A stretch of 64,000 bases of DNA from Candidatus Cloacimonas acidaminovorans str. Evry (GCF_000146065.2 NC_020449.1:124001-188000); one strand, 5' to 3'; shown: positions 1 to 8,588, counted from the stretch's first letter. Notes: a model not told the origin generated them from the letters alone. Translations and numbers: made by a program.

Positions 1-1484
1 CTCAAGGAATTGAGGCACAAACAATGAGCAATCTGTATCTTGCATTAGATAACAACCTGGAGATTTTACCTGTAATTAATAAAATTGACTTACCCAAGGC
101 AGATATTGAGGGCACGGAAAACGATTTATGCGAAATTTTAGGTTGCTTACCCGAAGAAATAATTAAGGTTAGTGCTAAAACAGGCGAAGGAGTAAAAGAC
201 CTTTTAGATGCCATTGTAACTCGTTTACCTGCTCCTAAAGGCAATCCAGACACGGCTCCCAGAGCATTGATTTTTGATTCCTATTTTGATATGTATCGGG
301 GTGTTGTTGTTTTAGTGCGTGTTTTTGAGGGGAAATTACAAAAAGGGGATAAGATAAAACTCTTTTCTACGGCAAGAGAATATGAAATTGAAGAAATCGG
401 CTATCTGGGCTTAAAATTTTCTCCCCAGACAGAACTTACCTGTGGTGAAGCCGGTTATATAATTGCTAATATCAAAGAAGTTGCCGATGCCAGAGTGGGT
501 GATACAATAACTTTAAGCAAAGGGGGTTGTGAAAATCCTCTTCCTGGTTTCAGAGAACCCAAACCAATGGTCTATAGCAGTATTTTTCCTATTAATGGAG
601 AGGATTATGAAAATTTGGTGGAATCCATTGCCAAGCTGAAATTAAACGATGCCTCCCTAATTTATGAAAAAGAAAGTTCTGCCGCTTTGGGATATGGATT
701 CCGTTGCGGTTTTTTGGGTATGCTGCATCTGGAAATTGTGAAAGAGCGTCTGTTGCGTGAATATAATATTCCCATTATGGCAACAACTCCCAGCGTGCGA
801 TTTTTAATAAAGCTGAAAAGCGGAGAAGAACTGCAAATCAATAATCCGGTTGATTTTCCTGATCCCAGCACTATTGAAAGTATTATGGAACCCTTTATGG
901 ATACGGAAATTATTGTGCCTACGGATTACATTGGGAATGTGTTAAAGTTAGTTCAGGAACGCAGAGGAATTCAAAAAGACATTCAGTATATAGATGAAAA
1001 AAGAGTTACTCTGCATTATGAGCTGCCTTTAATTGAAATTATCTTTGATTTTTACGATAAACTGAAAACCGTTAGTCGGGGTTATGCTTCTTTGGATTAT
1101 ACTTTTAAGGACTATCGGGAAACAGATGTTGTGAAAGTGGATATCTTAATAAACGGTGAAAAGGTTGATGCAATGAGCTTTATCTGCCATCAGGATAAAG
1201 CATATAATTGGGGAAAAAGTGTAACTGAAACCCTGGCGGAAGTTATTCCGAAACACCTTTTTAAGATTGCTCTGCAAGCAGCTATTGGAGGAAAAATTAT
1301 TGCTCGTAGCACTATCAATCCTTTACGAAAGGATGTTTTAGCCAAATGTTACGGAGGTGATGTTTCCCGCAAAAGAAAGCTGCTGGAAAAACAAAAAGAG
1401 GGCAAAAAAAAGATGAAGGAAATTGGTTCGGTTTCCGTTCCCCAAGAGGCATTCCTGGCTGTGTTAAAAGCTGATAGGGAATAA
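1..1484 (+). CDS. lepA: Elongation factor 4 (LepA), 5' truncated
   Basis: Ribosome-associated translational GTPase that back-translocates or remodels stalled ribosomes; cytoplasmic and membrane-associated. The reading frame is open from base 3 to a TAA at 1482-1484. It begins with the segment G-I-E-A-Q-T that follows the G3 motif, and then shows the G4 motif NKID. After that come domain II, the EF-G-like domains III and V, and the LepA-specific C-terminal domain (GGKIIARSTI, then KCYGGDVSRKRKLLEKQKEGKKKMK near the end, in part). About 110 N-terminal residues (P-loop, switch I) lie outside the window. The Met at base 24 is internal to the gene and is not a start. The next gene follows after 3 bases, so the two are probably cotranscribed. 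Confidence 0.97.
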   Translation, partial: QGIEAQTMSNLYLALDNNLEILPVINKIDLPKADIEGTENDLCEILGCLPEEIIKVSAKTGEGVKDLLDAIVTRLPAPKGNPDTAPRALIFDSYFDMYRGVVVLVRVFEGKLQKGDKIKLFSTAREYEIEEIGYLGLKFSPQTELTCGEAGYIIANIKEVADARVGDTITLSKGGCENPLPGFREPKPMVYSSIFPINGEDYENLVESIAKLKLNDASLIYEKESSAALGYGFRCGFLGMLHLEIVKERLLREYNIPIMATTPSVRFLIKLKSGEELQINNPVDFPDPSTIESIMEPFMDTEIIVPTDYIGNVLKLVQERRGIQKDIQYIDEKRVTLHYELPLIEIIFDFYDKLKTVSRGYASLDYTFKDYRETDVVKVDILINGEKVDAMSFICHQDKAYNWGKSVTETLAEVIPKHLFKIALQAAIGGKIIARSTINPLRKDVLAKCYGGDVSRKRKLLEKQKEGKKKMKEIGSVSVPQEAFLAVLKADRE

Positions 1485-1487
1485 AGG

Positions 1488-3164
1488 GTGGTTTTTTTTC
1501 AGAGCAGGCATTTTTTTTTAACACTCTTTTTCTGCCTTACTTTTGGGCTTATTTTAGCGATAAATATTGGAAATATAAGCTTTCAAGGCATTGCCGGAAT
1601 AGAAGAAACAGAACTTTTTAAGGCAAGCGGTCTGCAAAAAGGACAGGAATACAATCCGGAACTTATTTCCAATGCCACTTCTAACTTGTATAAATATTTG
1701 CAGAATAAAGGCAGATACTTTGTTTGGATTTCCTCCCCGGAATTGATTCCGGAAGATGAAGGAACTGTTTCCCTGCTCTTTAAGATGCAAGAAAAAGCAC
1801 CTTCCGATGAAGTAAAAATCCGCTTTCAGGGTATGCAGTATTTCAGTGAGGCAAAACTCTTTCAACTTCTGCTGCTTTCACCCGAAAGAAATTATCGCGT
1901 AGACCAGCTTTCCCGAATTATGCAACAAACCCTTTCGCTTTATCAAAGCAGGGGTTATCTCTTTGCCAAAGTTGAATTGGATTCTTTGGTTTGGGAAGAG
2001 GCATTGAGCGCTTATATCGGAATTGATGAAGGCAAACCGTTACGCGTGAAAAATTATATCTTTAAAGGAAATAAAGTTACAAAGGACAAAACCCTGCTGC
2101 ATCTTTCTGGCTTGGAAAATATTGACTTGATTACTCCCGAGGTCTTAACTCAAGCAGAAGAAAATATCCAGCGAAAGAGTTATATCCGCAATTGTAATGT
2201 GGAACCTGTAAATGAAAATACCTTGCTGATAAACATTGAAGAAGGTAAAATGACTTATCTGGAAGGCGTTTTAGGAATGAATCGGATTAACGAGGAACTG
2301 AAATTATCAGGTCAAATCCGTTTGCAATTCTTGAACCTGTGGGGTACCGACCGTGCCATAAAACTTTTCTGGAAACAAATTCCTACTTCCAATAGCGAAC
2401 TTTCTTTGGCGTATCACGAATCAGGTATTCCGGGAATTCCCATTGCAGGAGATATTGAACTCTATAGAGCGCAAAAGGATTCTACCTGGATAAAAACTCG
2501 CGGTAGCTTAGAAATTTATTATCAAATGCTGAAACACAGCTTAGGTATTGAACTGACAACTGAATCCTTAACTCCCGGTGCCAGAAGACCTGCTATTATA
2601 AATAAGGAAAAGGCACAAAGTATAGGCGCTTTTTGGAATTATAGCAATTACGCAGGTGGCGTAAATCCCTATAAAGGTATGGAAATGAAATCTCTTTACC
2701 GTTTAACCGGAAGCAATCTGACGAAACATTTATATGGAGCTACAGAAGCAGGCGTGAAGGGCTATATTCCTATTAAAAATCGCTTTGTGGGTTTTATAGG
2801 TGCGGAAATTCGTAATCTGGAAAACAAAAATGCAGAACTCTGGCAACAATATAAAATGGGGGGCTATGGAACTTTGCGTGGCTATTATGAAGATGAATTC
2901 AGCTCTTTTCGCCTTGCCTGGATAAATTATGAATTACGCTATCGCCTTAATCCTGATTCGCGTATTTATCTCCTCTTTGATCAGGGGTTTTTAGGCAAGG
3001 AAAAAAACAAGTTAAAGACCGATCTTTTTGGTCTCGGTTTCGGAATGAAAATAAATACACGCTTAGGAATTTTAGGATTGGAATATGCTCTTGGTTATAG
3101 GGATAAACACTTTGCCAATCTTGGTTCCGGGATGATTCATCTGGGCTTGGATGTGGCGTTCTAA
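1488..3164 (+). CDS. Omp85/BamA-TamA-like outer-membrane protein
   Basis: Predicted outer-membrane barrel of the Omp85 superfamily (558 aa). The GTG at 1488 gives a product with a hydrophobic N-terminus (residues 8-26) suited to a signal peptide. Residues about 30-260 look like POTRA repeats, for example the 'YQSRGYLFAKV' and 'GIDEGKPLRVKNYIFKGNKV' segments. The C-terminal half is alternating beta strands, with the typical Omp85 motif G-x-x-G-T-L-R-G-Y-Y near residue 460 and a final aromatic residue (DVAF). It starts 3 bases after lepA, and I saw no obvious Shine-Dalgarno between them, so translational coupling is likely. The family inserts proteins or lipids into the outer membrane or exports them. 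It is shorter than BamA (about 750-800 aa), so it is more likely a TamA- or FhaC-like paralogue. Confidence 0.85.
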   Translation: MVFFQSRHFFLTLFFCLTFGLILAINIGNISFQGIAGIEETELFKASGLQKGQEYNPELISNATSNLYKYLQNKGRYFVWISSPELIPEDEGTVSLLFKMQEKAPSDEVKIRFQGMQYFSEAKLFQLLLLSPERNYRVDQLSRIMQQTLSLYQSRGYLFAKVELDSLVWEEALSAYIGIDEGKPLRVKNYIFKGNKVTKDKTLLHLSGLENIDLITPEVLTQAEENIQRKSYIRNCNVEPVNENTLLINIEEGKMTYLEGVLGMNRINEELKLSGQIRLQFLNLWGTDRAIKLFWKQIPTSNSELSLAYHESGIPGIPIAGDIELYRAQKDSTWIKTRGSLEIYYQMLKHSLGIELTTESLTPGARRPAIINKEKAQSIGAFWNYSNYAGGVNPYKGMEMKSLYRLTGSNLTKHLYGATEAGVKGYIPIKNRFVGFIGAEIRNLENKNAELWQQYKMGGYGTLRGYYEDEFSSFRLAWINYELRYRLNPDSRIYLLFDQGFLGKEKNKLKTDLFGLGFGMKINTRLGILGLEYALGYRDKHFANLGSGMIHLGLDVAF

Positions 3165-3381
3165 AAAAAATACTTGCCAAGATTTTGGTATCCTAAAATG
3201 ATGTCTCCAATAACTAAGTATATAGATGTGACTAAGGACTGTGTGAAGGATAGATGAGAGTTTTTTAACTCTATCAGGCCTTCAATAGAACCGGCAAATT
3301 TTTATATGTCTTGCCAAAACAAATCAAAAAAAAAGAAAAAAACCTAAGTACCCGAAAGGGAATTTGCTTATGGAGGAATCA

Positions 3382-3573
3382 ATGAAGAAAGTTCTCTTAA
3401 TCACCTTGCTCGCTATGTTGCTGATCAGCACATTGGTTACTGGCTGCAAAAAGAAAGCAGAAGAGCCCCAGGAAGAAGTAGCTCCTATTGAAGAAACTAC
3501 TCCTGCTCCTGATACAACAGTAGCTCCTACACAGAGCCAAACACCTACAACTACTACACCAACCGGTAAGTAG
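3382..3573 (+). CDS. Small lipoprotein, Thr/Pro/Glu-rich
   Basis: A 63-aa protein. The start at 3382 is preferred over the in-frame ATG at 3370, because GGAGG at 3372-3376 sits 5 bases before it and because it gives a clean signal peptide. The lipobox L-V-T-G-C is followed by three lysines. The rest of the mature chain is low-complexity (Glu-rich, then Thr/Pro/Gln-rich). It would be lipidated at the Cys and anchored to the inner or outer membrane. No function can be assigned; it resembles the small spacer-like lipoproteins common in this group. A strong intrinsic terminator follows about 30 bases after the stop, so this is a monocistronic, probably well-expressed gene. Confidence 0.75.
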   Translation: MKKVLLITLLAMLLISTLVTGCKKKAEEPQEEVAPIEETTPAPDTTVAPTQSQTPTTTTPTGK

Positions 3574-3605
3574 TTTATCAGCTAATAAACAATAGCGCAG
3601 TCCTT

Positions 3606-3640
3606 AAAAAAACGGGTGTCTTCGGATGCCCGTTTTTTGT
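3606..3640 (+). terminator. Intrinsic terminator with UUCG tetraloop
   Basis: The stem AAAAAACGGGTGTC pairs (with two G-T wobbles) with GATGCCCGTTTTTT across a C(TTCG)G loop. The T-run follows directly. It terminates the lipoprotein gene ending at 3573. Confidence 0.9.
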
Positions 3641-3650
3641 TTTAAGCTGA

Positions 3651-3767
3651 TTTTTAGCCACCGAAAACACCGAAAGATGTAAGTAAGAAGATTACGCAGA
3701 TTTTTAGCCACCGAGAACACCGAAAGATTTAAGCACACAGATTTTTAGCCACCGAAAACACCGAAAT
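3651..3767. repeat. Three copies of AGCCACCGARAACACCGAAA
   Basis: Three direct copies of the motif TTAGCCACCGARAACACCGAAA begin near 3653, 3703 and 3744, separated by AT-rich spacers ('cacagattttt'). The same motif appears in inverted orientation inside the 70-bp repeats at 3979-4169, and singly in other gaps of the window (8425, 17327, 21131, 28258). Confidence 0.9.
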
Positions 3768-3795
3768 TTATATATAATTATAACCAATAATATTA

Positions 3796-3921
3796 GTTCG
3801 TAGTTCTGGGTTCGTAGTTCTGGGTTCGTAGTTCGTAGTTCTGGGTTCGTAGTTCGTAGTTATGAGTTCGTAGTTCGTAGTTCTGGGTTCGTAGTTCGTA
3901 GTTCTGGGTTCGTAGTTCGTA
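3796..3921. repeat. 18 tandem heptanucleotides GTTCGTA/GTTCTGG
   Basis: Eighteen uninterrupted 7-bp units in phase: eleven GTTCGTA, six... the remaining units are GTTCTGG apart from one GTTATGA variant. The two main units alternate in short blocks. It lies between the inverted CACCGA-motif clusters and about 330 bp upstream of a repressor gene. Seven-base units do not preserve a reading frame, and no ORF uses it. Confidence 0.92.
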
Positions 3922-3978
3922 GTTGCTTATTAAAACTTATATTTTTCTCTTTATCTCTTTTTCTGTTGGTAAAAAAAT

Positions 3979-4169
3979 CTCGGTGTCCTCAGTGTTTTCG
4001 GTGTTTTCGGTGGCTAAACTTTTTCTCTTTTCTCTTTGTAAAAATAATCTCGGTGTCCTCAGTGTTTTCGGTGTTTTCGGTGGCTAAACTTTTTCTCTTT
4101 TCTCTTTGTAAAAATAATCTCGGTGTCCTCAGTGTTTTCGGTGTTTTCGGTGGCTAAACTTTTTCTCTT
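3979..4169. repeat. Three 70-bp direct repeats
   Basis: Near-identical 70-bp units begin with CTCGGTGTCCTCAGTG at 3979, 4049 and 4119; the third is truncated at about 50 bp. Each holds GTGTTTTCGGTGGCTAAA, the reverse complement of the motif found three times at 3651-3767. The last copy ends immediately at the -35 box of the repressor gene promoter. Confidence 0.9.
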
Positions 4170-4196
4170 GACAAATTTAGTGGCACTAATAATTAT
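4168..4196 (+). promoter_or_regulatory. Repressor promoter with palindromic operator in the spacer
   Basis: A perfect TTGACA -35 box lies at 4168-4173, with an AT-rich -10 region (AATTAT at 4191-4196, 17-bp spacer). A perfect 13-bp palindrome, TTAGTG-G-CACTAA at 4177-4189, lies between the two boxes. This is the classical position for autorepression by the S24-type repressor encoded 60 bp downstream. Binding itself is inferred. Confidence 0.65.
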
Positions 4197-4255
4197 GGTT
4201 TAAGATGTTAATACTACTCATTTCTAAGTGTAGCTAACATCGGAAGGAGATAATT

Positions 4256-4978
4256 ATGATTGGAGAACGACTTAAACAGATTCGTCAAGTATTGGGAATC
4301 AAACAGGTTGATTTAGCCAAGGTCTTAAAGATTAATCCTTCCGCTATTTCTCAAATGGAAAGTGGCAGAACCAATCCTTCTCTGGAAACGCTTTCGGAAT
4401 TGGTGGTAAACTATAATGTGAATCTGCACTGGTTAATAACGGGTATAGGAAAAATGTTTAATACTGCTAATGATACATCTTCTCAGAATGGTTCTTGGGA
4501 TAATTTTCAGAAGCTCTTAAATGACCGTTTGGAAGAAATTGTGCAGGCACATTTGGATTTAATGGATTCCGACACTGTAGAAATTCCAGTTAGTGGAGAA
4601 ATTGCAGCGGGTGAACCAATGGAAAATTATGGTACTTTACTGGATGTTGTAACAGTGCGTCGTTCCTTGATCAATGGTTCTTTGAATAATTTTGTGGCTT
4701 TAAGAGTGAATGGACGCAGTATGGAACCGGATATTAGAAATCAGGATGTAGTATTAATCCGTTATTGTAATGAATGGCGAGAGCTGGCAGGCAAGATTTG
4801 TGCGGTGCGTATTGATGGAGGAATAACATTAAAGCGTTTAATTTTGGATGATGTTCAAAAGATGATCGTATTGCTTTCTATAAATGAAAATTATCAACCG
4901 ATTCTGATTGATCCGGATAGTCATACAGATGTTACACTAATCGGTTCGTTATATTTTTTATTCAGGATATTACCTTAA
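4256..4978 (+). CDS. XRE-family repressor with LexA/S24 autoprotease domain
   Basis: A 240-aa LexA/CI-like transcriptional repressor. An N-terminal Cro/CI helix-turn-helix occupies about residues 5-60 (IKQVDLAKVLKINPSAISQME). A linker leads to an S24 domain (about 110-235) with an Ala-Gly cleavage site in 'EIAAGEP', a nucleophile Ser in 'NGRSMEP' and a general-base Lys in 'GITLKRL'. All the features needed for RecA-stimulated self-cleavage are present. The RBS GGAAGGAG precedes the ATG. The next gene, 14 bases downstream, is rmuC, so the repressor may couple a recombination function to DNA damage. Canonical LexA has a different winged-helix N-terminus. This gene could be the functional SOS regulator or a domesticated phage repressor. 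Confidence 0.9.
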   Translation: MIGERLKQIRQVLGIKQVDLAKVLKINPSAISQMESGRTNPSLETLSELVVNYNVNLHWLITGIGKMFNTANDTSSQNGSWDNFQKLLNDRLEEIVQAHLDLMDSDTVEIPVSGEIAAGEPMENYGTLLDVVTVRRSLINGSLNNFVALRVNGRSMEPDIRNQDVVLIRYCNEWRELAGKICAVRIDGGITLKRLILDDVQKMIVLLSINENYQPILIDPDSHTDVTLIGSLYFLFRILP

Positions 4979-4992
4979 GGAGGGATAAATAA

Positions 4993-6372
4993 ATGACTTT
5001 AGTTTATCTTCTTATTATTGTAGCCATCGTCTTTGCTATTGTAAATTTATATATTTTACTTTCTCAACGGCATAAAGGCAAGGAAAATGGAAATATCAGT
5101 GAATTGAAGGGTGCCTTTGAGACCTTTGAACGCTATAATCGTGAAGAAATGAGCAGTTTACGAACTGAACTTTTAAGTATCAGTGCTGAAAACAGAAAAG
5201 AACTTAGTGACTCTATTAAAGCTCAAAATGAGGTCTTAATAGCACAAACAACTGCCAGCAGGGAAGAACTGAATAATTCCTTTAATACCTTAAAACAACA
5301 GATTAATAACGATTCTGCCGTTAATCGGGAAGAACAGAAAAAAGCATTGAACGACCTTTCCGAGAATTTTACCCGCAGAATGACAGACCTGATAAATATT
5401 CAACAACAGGAAGCAGAAACATCGCGTAAGACATTGGAAACCAAAATGGAACAAATTCGTCAAAATAACGAGACCAAACTGGAACAAATGCGTCAAACGG
5501 TAGATGAAAAATTGCACGATACCCTGGAAAAGCGTTTAGGTGAAAGTTTTAAACAGGTTAGTGAGCGTTTGGAGCTGGTACATAAAAGTATGGGAGAAAT
5601 GCAAAGTTTGGCAAATGGAGTGGGAGACCTCAAAAAAGCCCTTACCAATGTTAAAAGGCAAGGAGTTTTAGGGGAAATCCAATTAGCGAATTTACTGGAA
5701 GACATTCTTACTCCCGAGCAGTATGAGAAAAACTTCCGACCTAATAAAAACCGTGATGAAAAAGTAGAATTTGCCATTCGCCTGCCAGGAAGTTCGGAAA
5801 AAGAGGAATTTGTATATCTGCCTATAGATGCCAAGTTTCCTATAGCGGACTATCAAAATATTATGAATGCTTATGATATGGGTGATTTGGCGGAAGTGGA
5901 AAATGCCAGAAAAAGTATGGTGCAAAGGATTAAAAATTGTGCCAAAGATATACGGGATAAATATATTAATCCACCTGTTACTACTGATTTCGGAATGCTT
6001 TTTCTACCTTTTGAAGGTCTTTATGCCGAGGTCTTACGCAGTCCGGGACTTTTTGAGACAATTATGCGAGATTATCATGTTATAATTTGCGGTCCAACTA
6101 CCACTGCTGCTGTAATTAACAGTTTGCAGGTGGGTTTTCGGACCTTGGCAATTCAGAAGAAGACCTCCGAGGTTTGGAAAATCCTTGCCTCCATCAAACT
6201 GGAATTTGGGAAATTTGGTACTATTTTGGAGCAAACCCAAAAGAAACTGCAAGAAGCATCAAATAATATTGAGAAAGCAAGTTACCGCAGCCGTCAAATA
6301 GAAAAACGACTGGATAAGGTTCAAGAATTGCCTGTGGAAGAGGCAGAAATAGAACAAATTCTGGATGTTTGA
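4993..6372 (+). CDS. rmuC: DNA recombination protein RmuC
   Basis: RmuC-family protein (459 aa) thought to limit inversions and recombination at inverted repeats. There is one N-terminal membrane helix (about 3-23), a long coiled coil (about 40-215), then the conserved RmuC nuclease-like domain (about 220-430). That domain carries 'KRQGVLGEIQLANLLEDIL', 'LPIDAKFPIADY' and 'FLPFEGLYAEVLR'. AAGGAGGG lies just before the ATG. It sits directly downstream of the S24 repressor with 14 bases between, which suggests one damage-regulated transcript. Being next to a block of inverted repeats is suggestive but may be coincidental. Confidence 0.93.
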   Translation: MTLVYLLIIVAIVFAIVNLYILLSQRHKGKENGNISELKGAFETFERYNREEMSSLRTELLSISAENRKELSDSIKAQNEVLIAQTTASREELNNSFNTLKQQINNDSAVNREEQKKALNDLSENFTRRMTDLINIQQQEAETSRKTLETKMEQIRQNNETKLEQMRQTVDEKLHDTLEKRLGESFKQVSERLELVHKSMGEMQSLANGVGDLKKALTNVKRQGVLGEIQLANLLEDILTPEQYEKNFRPNKNRDEKVEFAIRLPGSSEKEEFVYLPIDAKFPIADYQNIMNAYDMGDLAEVENARKSMVQRIKNCAKDIRDKYINPPVTTDFGMLFLPFEGLYAEVLRSPGLFETIMRDYHVIICGPTTTAAVINSLQVGFRTLAIQKKTSEVWKILASIKLEFGKFGTILEQTQKKLQEASNNIEKASYRSRQIEKRLDKVQELPVEEAEIEQILDV

Positions 6373-6466
6373 TTGGCGGAAGAACAACATCCTGTCTTGC
6401 TATTTTTTTCTTTTATAAGTTGGCAAGGACATCAACTTTCCGGGCAAACAAGGTTGACGGAAAACA

Positions 6467-7147
6467 TCAACCTTCCAGGACTGCCAAACAAATACCTTCC
6501 GTTTTGATAATACCTGCTGACGAAGCAGTTATAATATTACTAATTCCGCGTGATTGATAGTCCCTTATTACGAGGTCGTTCAGGGGATATTTCAGGTTTT
6601 GGGACCAGGAAAAAACAACTTTTTCGGAGAGTGGGATAAGAGAAAGCAATTTTCCCTGGCAATTGTTAAATTCTATGCTATCCGGCAGAATAAAAATGGA
6701 CTGGTTTTCACTTTCAATCCTATAAGGAACAGGGTAGGATATTCTTTCGCCTCTTGGACTTTTTATTTTTAACAAATTTATGGCAATAGCCAAGGCGTGA
6801 TCAAAGCGACCTTGCATATCGTTGCAGATAATTATTTCCCGATAGCATTTTTGCTTTAAACACCAATCCAGTGCCAGTTCGGTATCCGTTTCGTTTTTTT
6901 CCGTAGGATGCTGGTGGAAGGGGATGTCAGCATATTTTTCAAGCATTTCGGGGTCAATGGAATCCAGGTCTCCAATCAGAACAAAGGGCTCTAATCCAAG
7001 CTCATCTATTTTTCTTATGCCGTTATCAACAGCGATTAAATGGTCTTTTCTTTGGATATTTTTATAGTGGGAAACAATATCTTGGGGAGCGTGATTGGTA
7101 AAAATATAAGCGCGGTTATTATTAACGCATAGCATAGAGAGGTTCAT
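6467..7147 (-). CDS. thiN: Thiamine pyrophosphokinase
   Basis: Transfers pyrophosphate from ATP to thiamine to make TPP; cytoplasmic. It is a 226-aa protein with the TPK signature: 'AVDNGI', 'GDLDSID' (about residue 58), 'TEKNETDTELAL', and 'GRFDHALA' before the C-terminal thiamine-binding beta domain. The usual length is 210-230 aa. The start at 7147 overlaps the upstream M23 peptidase gene by 26 bases; a second Met 4 codons in (7135) would shorten the overlap to 14. TPP made here would feed DXS (encoded at 47.4-49.3 kb) among other enzymes. Confidence 0.9.
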   Translation of the reverse strand: MNLSMLCVNNNRAYIFTNHAPQDIVSHYKNIQRKDHLIAVDNGIRKIDELGLEPFVLIGDLDSIDPEMLEKYADIPFHQHPTEKNETDTELALDWCLKQKCYREIIICNDMQGRFDHALAIAINLLKIKSPRGERISYPVPYRIESENQSIFILPDSIEFNNCQGKLLSLIPLSEKVVFSWSQNLKYPLNDLVIRDYQSRGISNIITASSAGIIKTEGICLAVLEG

Positions 7148-8021
7148 CTATTCGGTTCAAATAAGCAACAGGATTTACTTTTCCCAGATTATTATGCACT
7201 TCATAATGCAAATGAGGACCTGTAGAAATTCCCGAACTGCCCATCAGACCTATAATTTGACCTTTTATAACTTGATCACCGGAACGCACCATATAGCTAT
7301 AGAGATGACCGTAAAGCGTTTGATATCCATTTCCGTGATTGATTATTATCCTTTTGCCATAACTCGTTTCATAATCGGTAGTTACCACAGTTCCGGCAGC
7401 AGTGGCATAAATTGGAGTTCCTGCCTCATTGGAAATATCAAGACCATAATGGAATTCAATTTCATTCCGAATAGGATGAACTCGTAAACCCCAGCCGTCT
7501 GATATTCTGCCGAAAGTAGGATAAATAGAAGGTATATAATCGGCAGGATTTTCCCCTGTAGGCAAAGCAGGGTTTGCTTGCGCTGGTTCTGAAATCAGCA
7601 TCAGAATTGTAGCCAGCTTTGTTTCCAGGTTTTCCATCTGATTGCGCAAAGCCGGTTCAAAAACAAAGTCCGCCTTTTTTCCCTGCTTAAAATTCAGGGT
7701 AGGATAGTCCTCTGAGTTCTCATTAATTTTTATTTGTAATTCATTTAATCTCTTATAGATAGAATCTACAGTAGCGGAATAAAAATCAAGTTTGGCACGT
7801 AGTTCCTTATTTTCCGTTTCCAACTGCTTAAGAACTTTGTTACGATGAGAATTGCTACCTGCCATTGTGAACATAATAATTGTGGAAACAAGCAAAAATG
7901 CCAAAAGCACAATTATCAAAATAAAGGCATAATGAGGCAGGGTGAAGCTGTGTTTAACTCCATCCATTCCAACTTGATAGCTTATTTTCATTTTACCTTT
8001 GTTGATAAATTCGTTTTCCAC
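7122..8021 (-). CDS. M23 (LytM-type) peptidoglycan endopeptidase, membrane-anchored
   Basis: A 299-aa zinc endopeptidase for peptide cross-links, or an activator of amidases. There is one N-terminal membrane helix (about 28-52), a coiled coil (about 58-100), and then the M23 domain (about 165-290). Metal and catalytic residues are intact: the H-x-x-x-D of 'HYGLD', 'YGHL', and H-x-H in 'GPHLHYEVH'. The architecture (membrane helix, coiled coil, LytM) matches cell-division/shape M23 proteins such as MepM/EnvC relatives. It is the first gene of a pair with thiamine pyrophosphokinase and lies just downstream of the tRNA cluster. Confidence 0.9.
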   Translation of the reverse strand: MENEFINKGKMKISYQVGMDGVKHSFTLPHYAFILIIVLLAFLLVSTIIMFTMAGSNSHRNKVLKQLETENKELRAKLDFYSATVDSIYKRLNELQIKINENSEDYPTLNFKQGKKADFVFEPALRNQMENLETKLATILMLISEPAQANPALPTGENPADYIPSIYPTFGRISDGWGLRVHPIRNEIEFHYGLDISNEAGTPIYATAAGTVVTTDYETSYGKRIIINHGNGYQTLYGHLYSYMVRSGDQVIKGQIIGLMGSSGISTGPHLHYEVHNNLGKVNPVAYLNRIDEPLYAMR

Positions 8022-8087
8022 TGGTGTCCTTTTCTCTTATCTTTTTTCTTTCTATATTATGCAAAATACGAACCAAAAATGGTTATT

Positions 8088-8163
8088 TGGCATCCCGTAG
8101 GGGAATCGAACCCCTGTTGCGTGACTGAGAATCACGAGTCCTAGGCCACTAGACGAACGGGAC
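8088..8163 (-). tRNA. tRNA-Glu (CUC)
   Basis: The reverse strand folds as a cloverleaf. Acceptor GTCCCGT pairs with ACGGGAT (one G-T pair), and the discriminator is G. CCA is encoded. The T arm carries GGTTCGATTCC, and the anticodon stem CGTGA/TCACG holds the loop TTCTCAG, giving anticodon CUC. Length 76 nt. Confidence 0.93.
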
Positions 8164-8195
8164 ACAAATTGTTTCCTTATTTTTACCCTATAAAT

Positions 8196-8270
8196 TGGCG
8201 ACCCCTAGGGGAATTGAACCCCTCTTGCAAGAATGAAAATCTTGAGTCCTAACCAATAGACGAAGGGGTC
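8196..8270 (-). tRNA. tRNA-Glu (UUC)
   Basis: The reverse strand folds with acceptor GACCCCT/AGGGGTC, discriminator G and encoded CCA. The T loop is GGTTCAATTCC, and the anticodon stem CAAGA/TCTTG holds TTTTCAT, giving anticodon UUC. Length 75 nt. It is clearly related to the neighbouring Glu tRNA. Confidence 0.94.
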
Positions 8271-8276
8271 GCAAAC

Positions 8277-8351
8277 TGGTGATCCAGGTTGGAATCGAAC
8301 CAACGACTCTCTGCTTAAAAGGCAGATACTCTACCGCTGAGTTACTGGACC
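8277..8351 (-). tRNA. tRNA-Lys (UUU)
   Basis: The reverse strand has acceptor GGTCCAG pairing with CTGGATC, discriminator A and encoded CCA. The anticodon stem TCTGC/GCAGA holds CTTTTAA, giving anticodon UUU. It is the first tRNA of the three-gene minus-strand cluster. Confidence 0.94.
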
Positions 8352-8374
8352 TTTTTTCTGCTTATCTTTTAAGC

Positions 8375-8403
8375 TAAAAATTTAGAGGTGGTTTCTATGT
8401 CAA
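8375..8403 (-). promoter_or_regulatory. Possible promoter of the tRNA cluster
   Basis: On the minus strand a perfect TTGACA lies at 8403-8398. A T-rich region 17 bases further on (8380-8375, TTTTTA) is a poor -10 match. The position, about 25 bp before tRNA-Lys, is right for the cluster. Confidence 0.35.
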
Positions 8404-8588
8404 GTAAAATCGTATTTATTTTTTAACACCGAGATCACTGAAGGCATTATGCGTTCTCACTTATTTTTTCAAATTGGCGTTTTTGCTGGCTTGCGATATC
8501 ACGATTTTTTCAAAACGATATCAGGATTATTTCAAATAGTTTTCGTATGGCATTGTATGGCTTGCGATTATGGCCGGCACTCTTTTTA

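Noticed and set aside
3966-4157. 63-codon plus-strand frame rich in Cys/Phe
   Set aside because: It is a translation of the three 70-bp DNA repeats and has no protein character.
3651-4169. CRISPR array
   Set aside because: The repeats are of unequal spacing, the 70-bp units have no variable spacers, and no cas genes are in the window.
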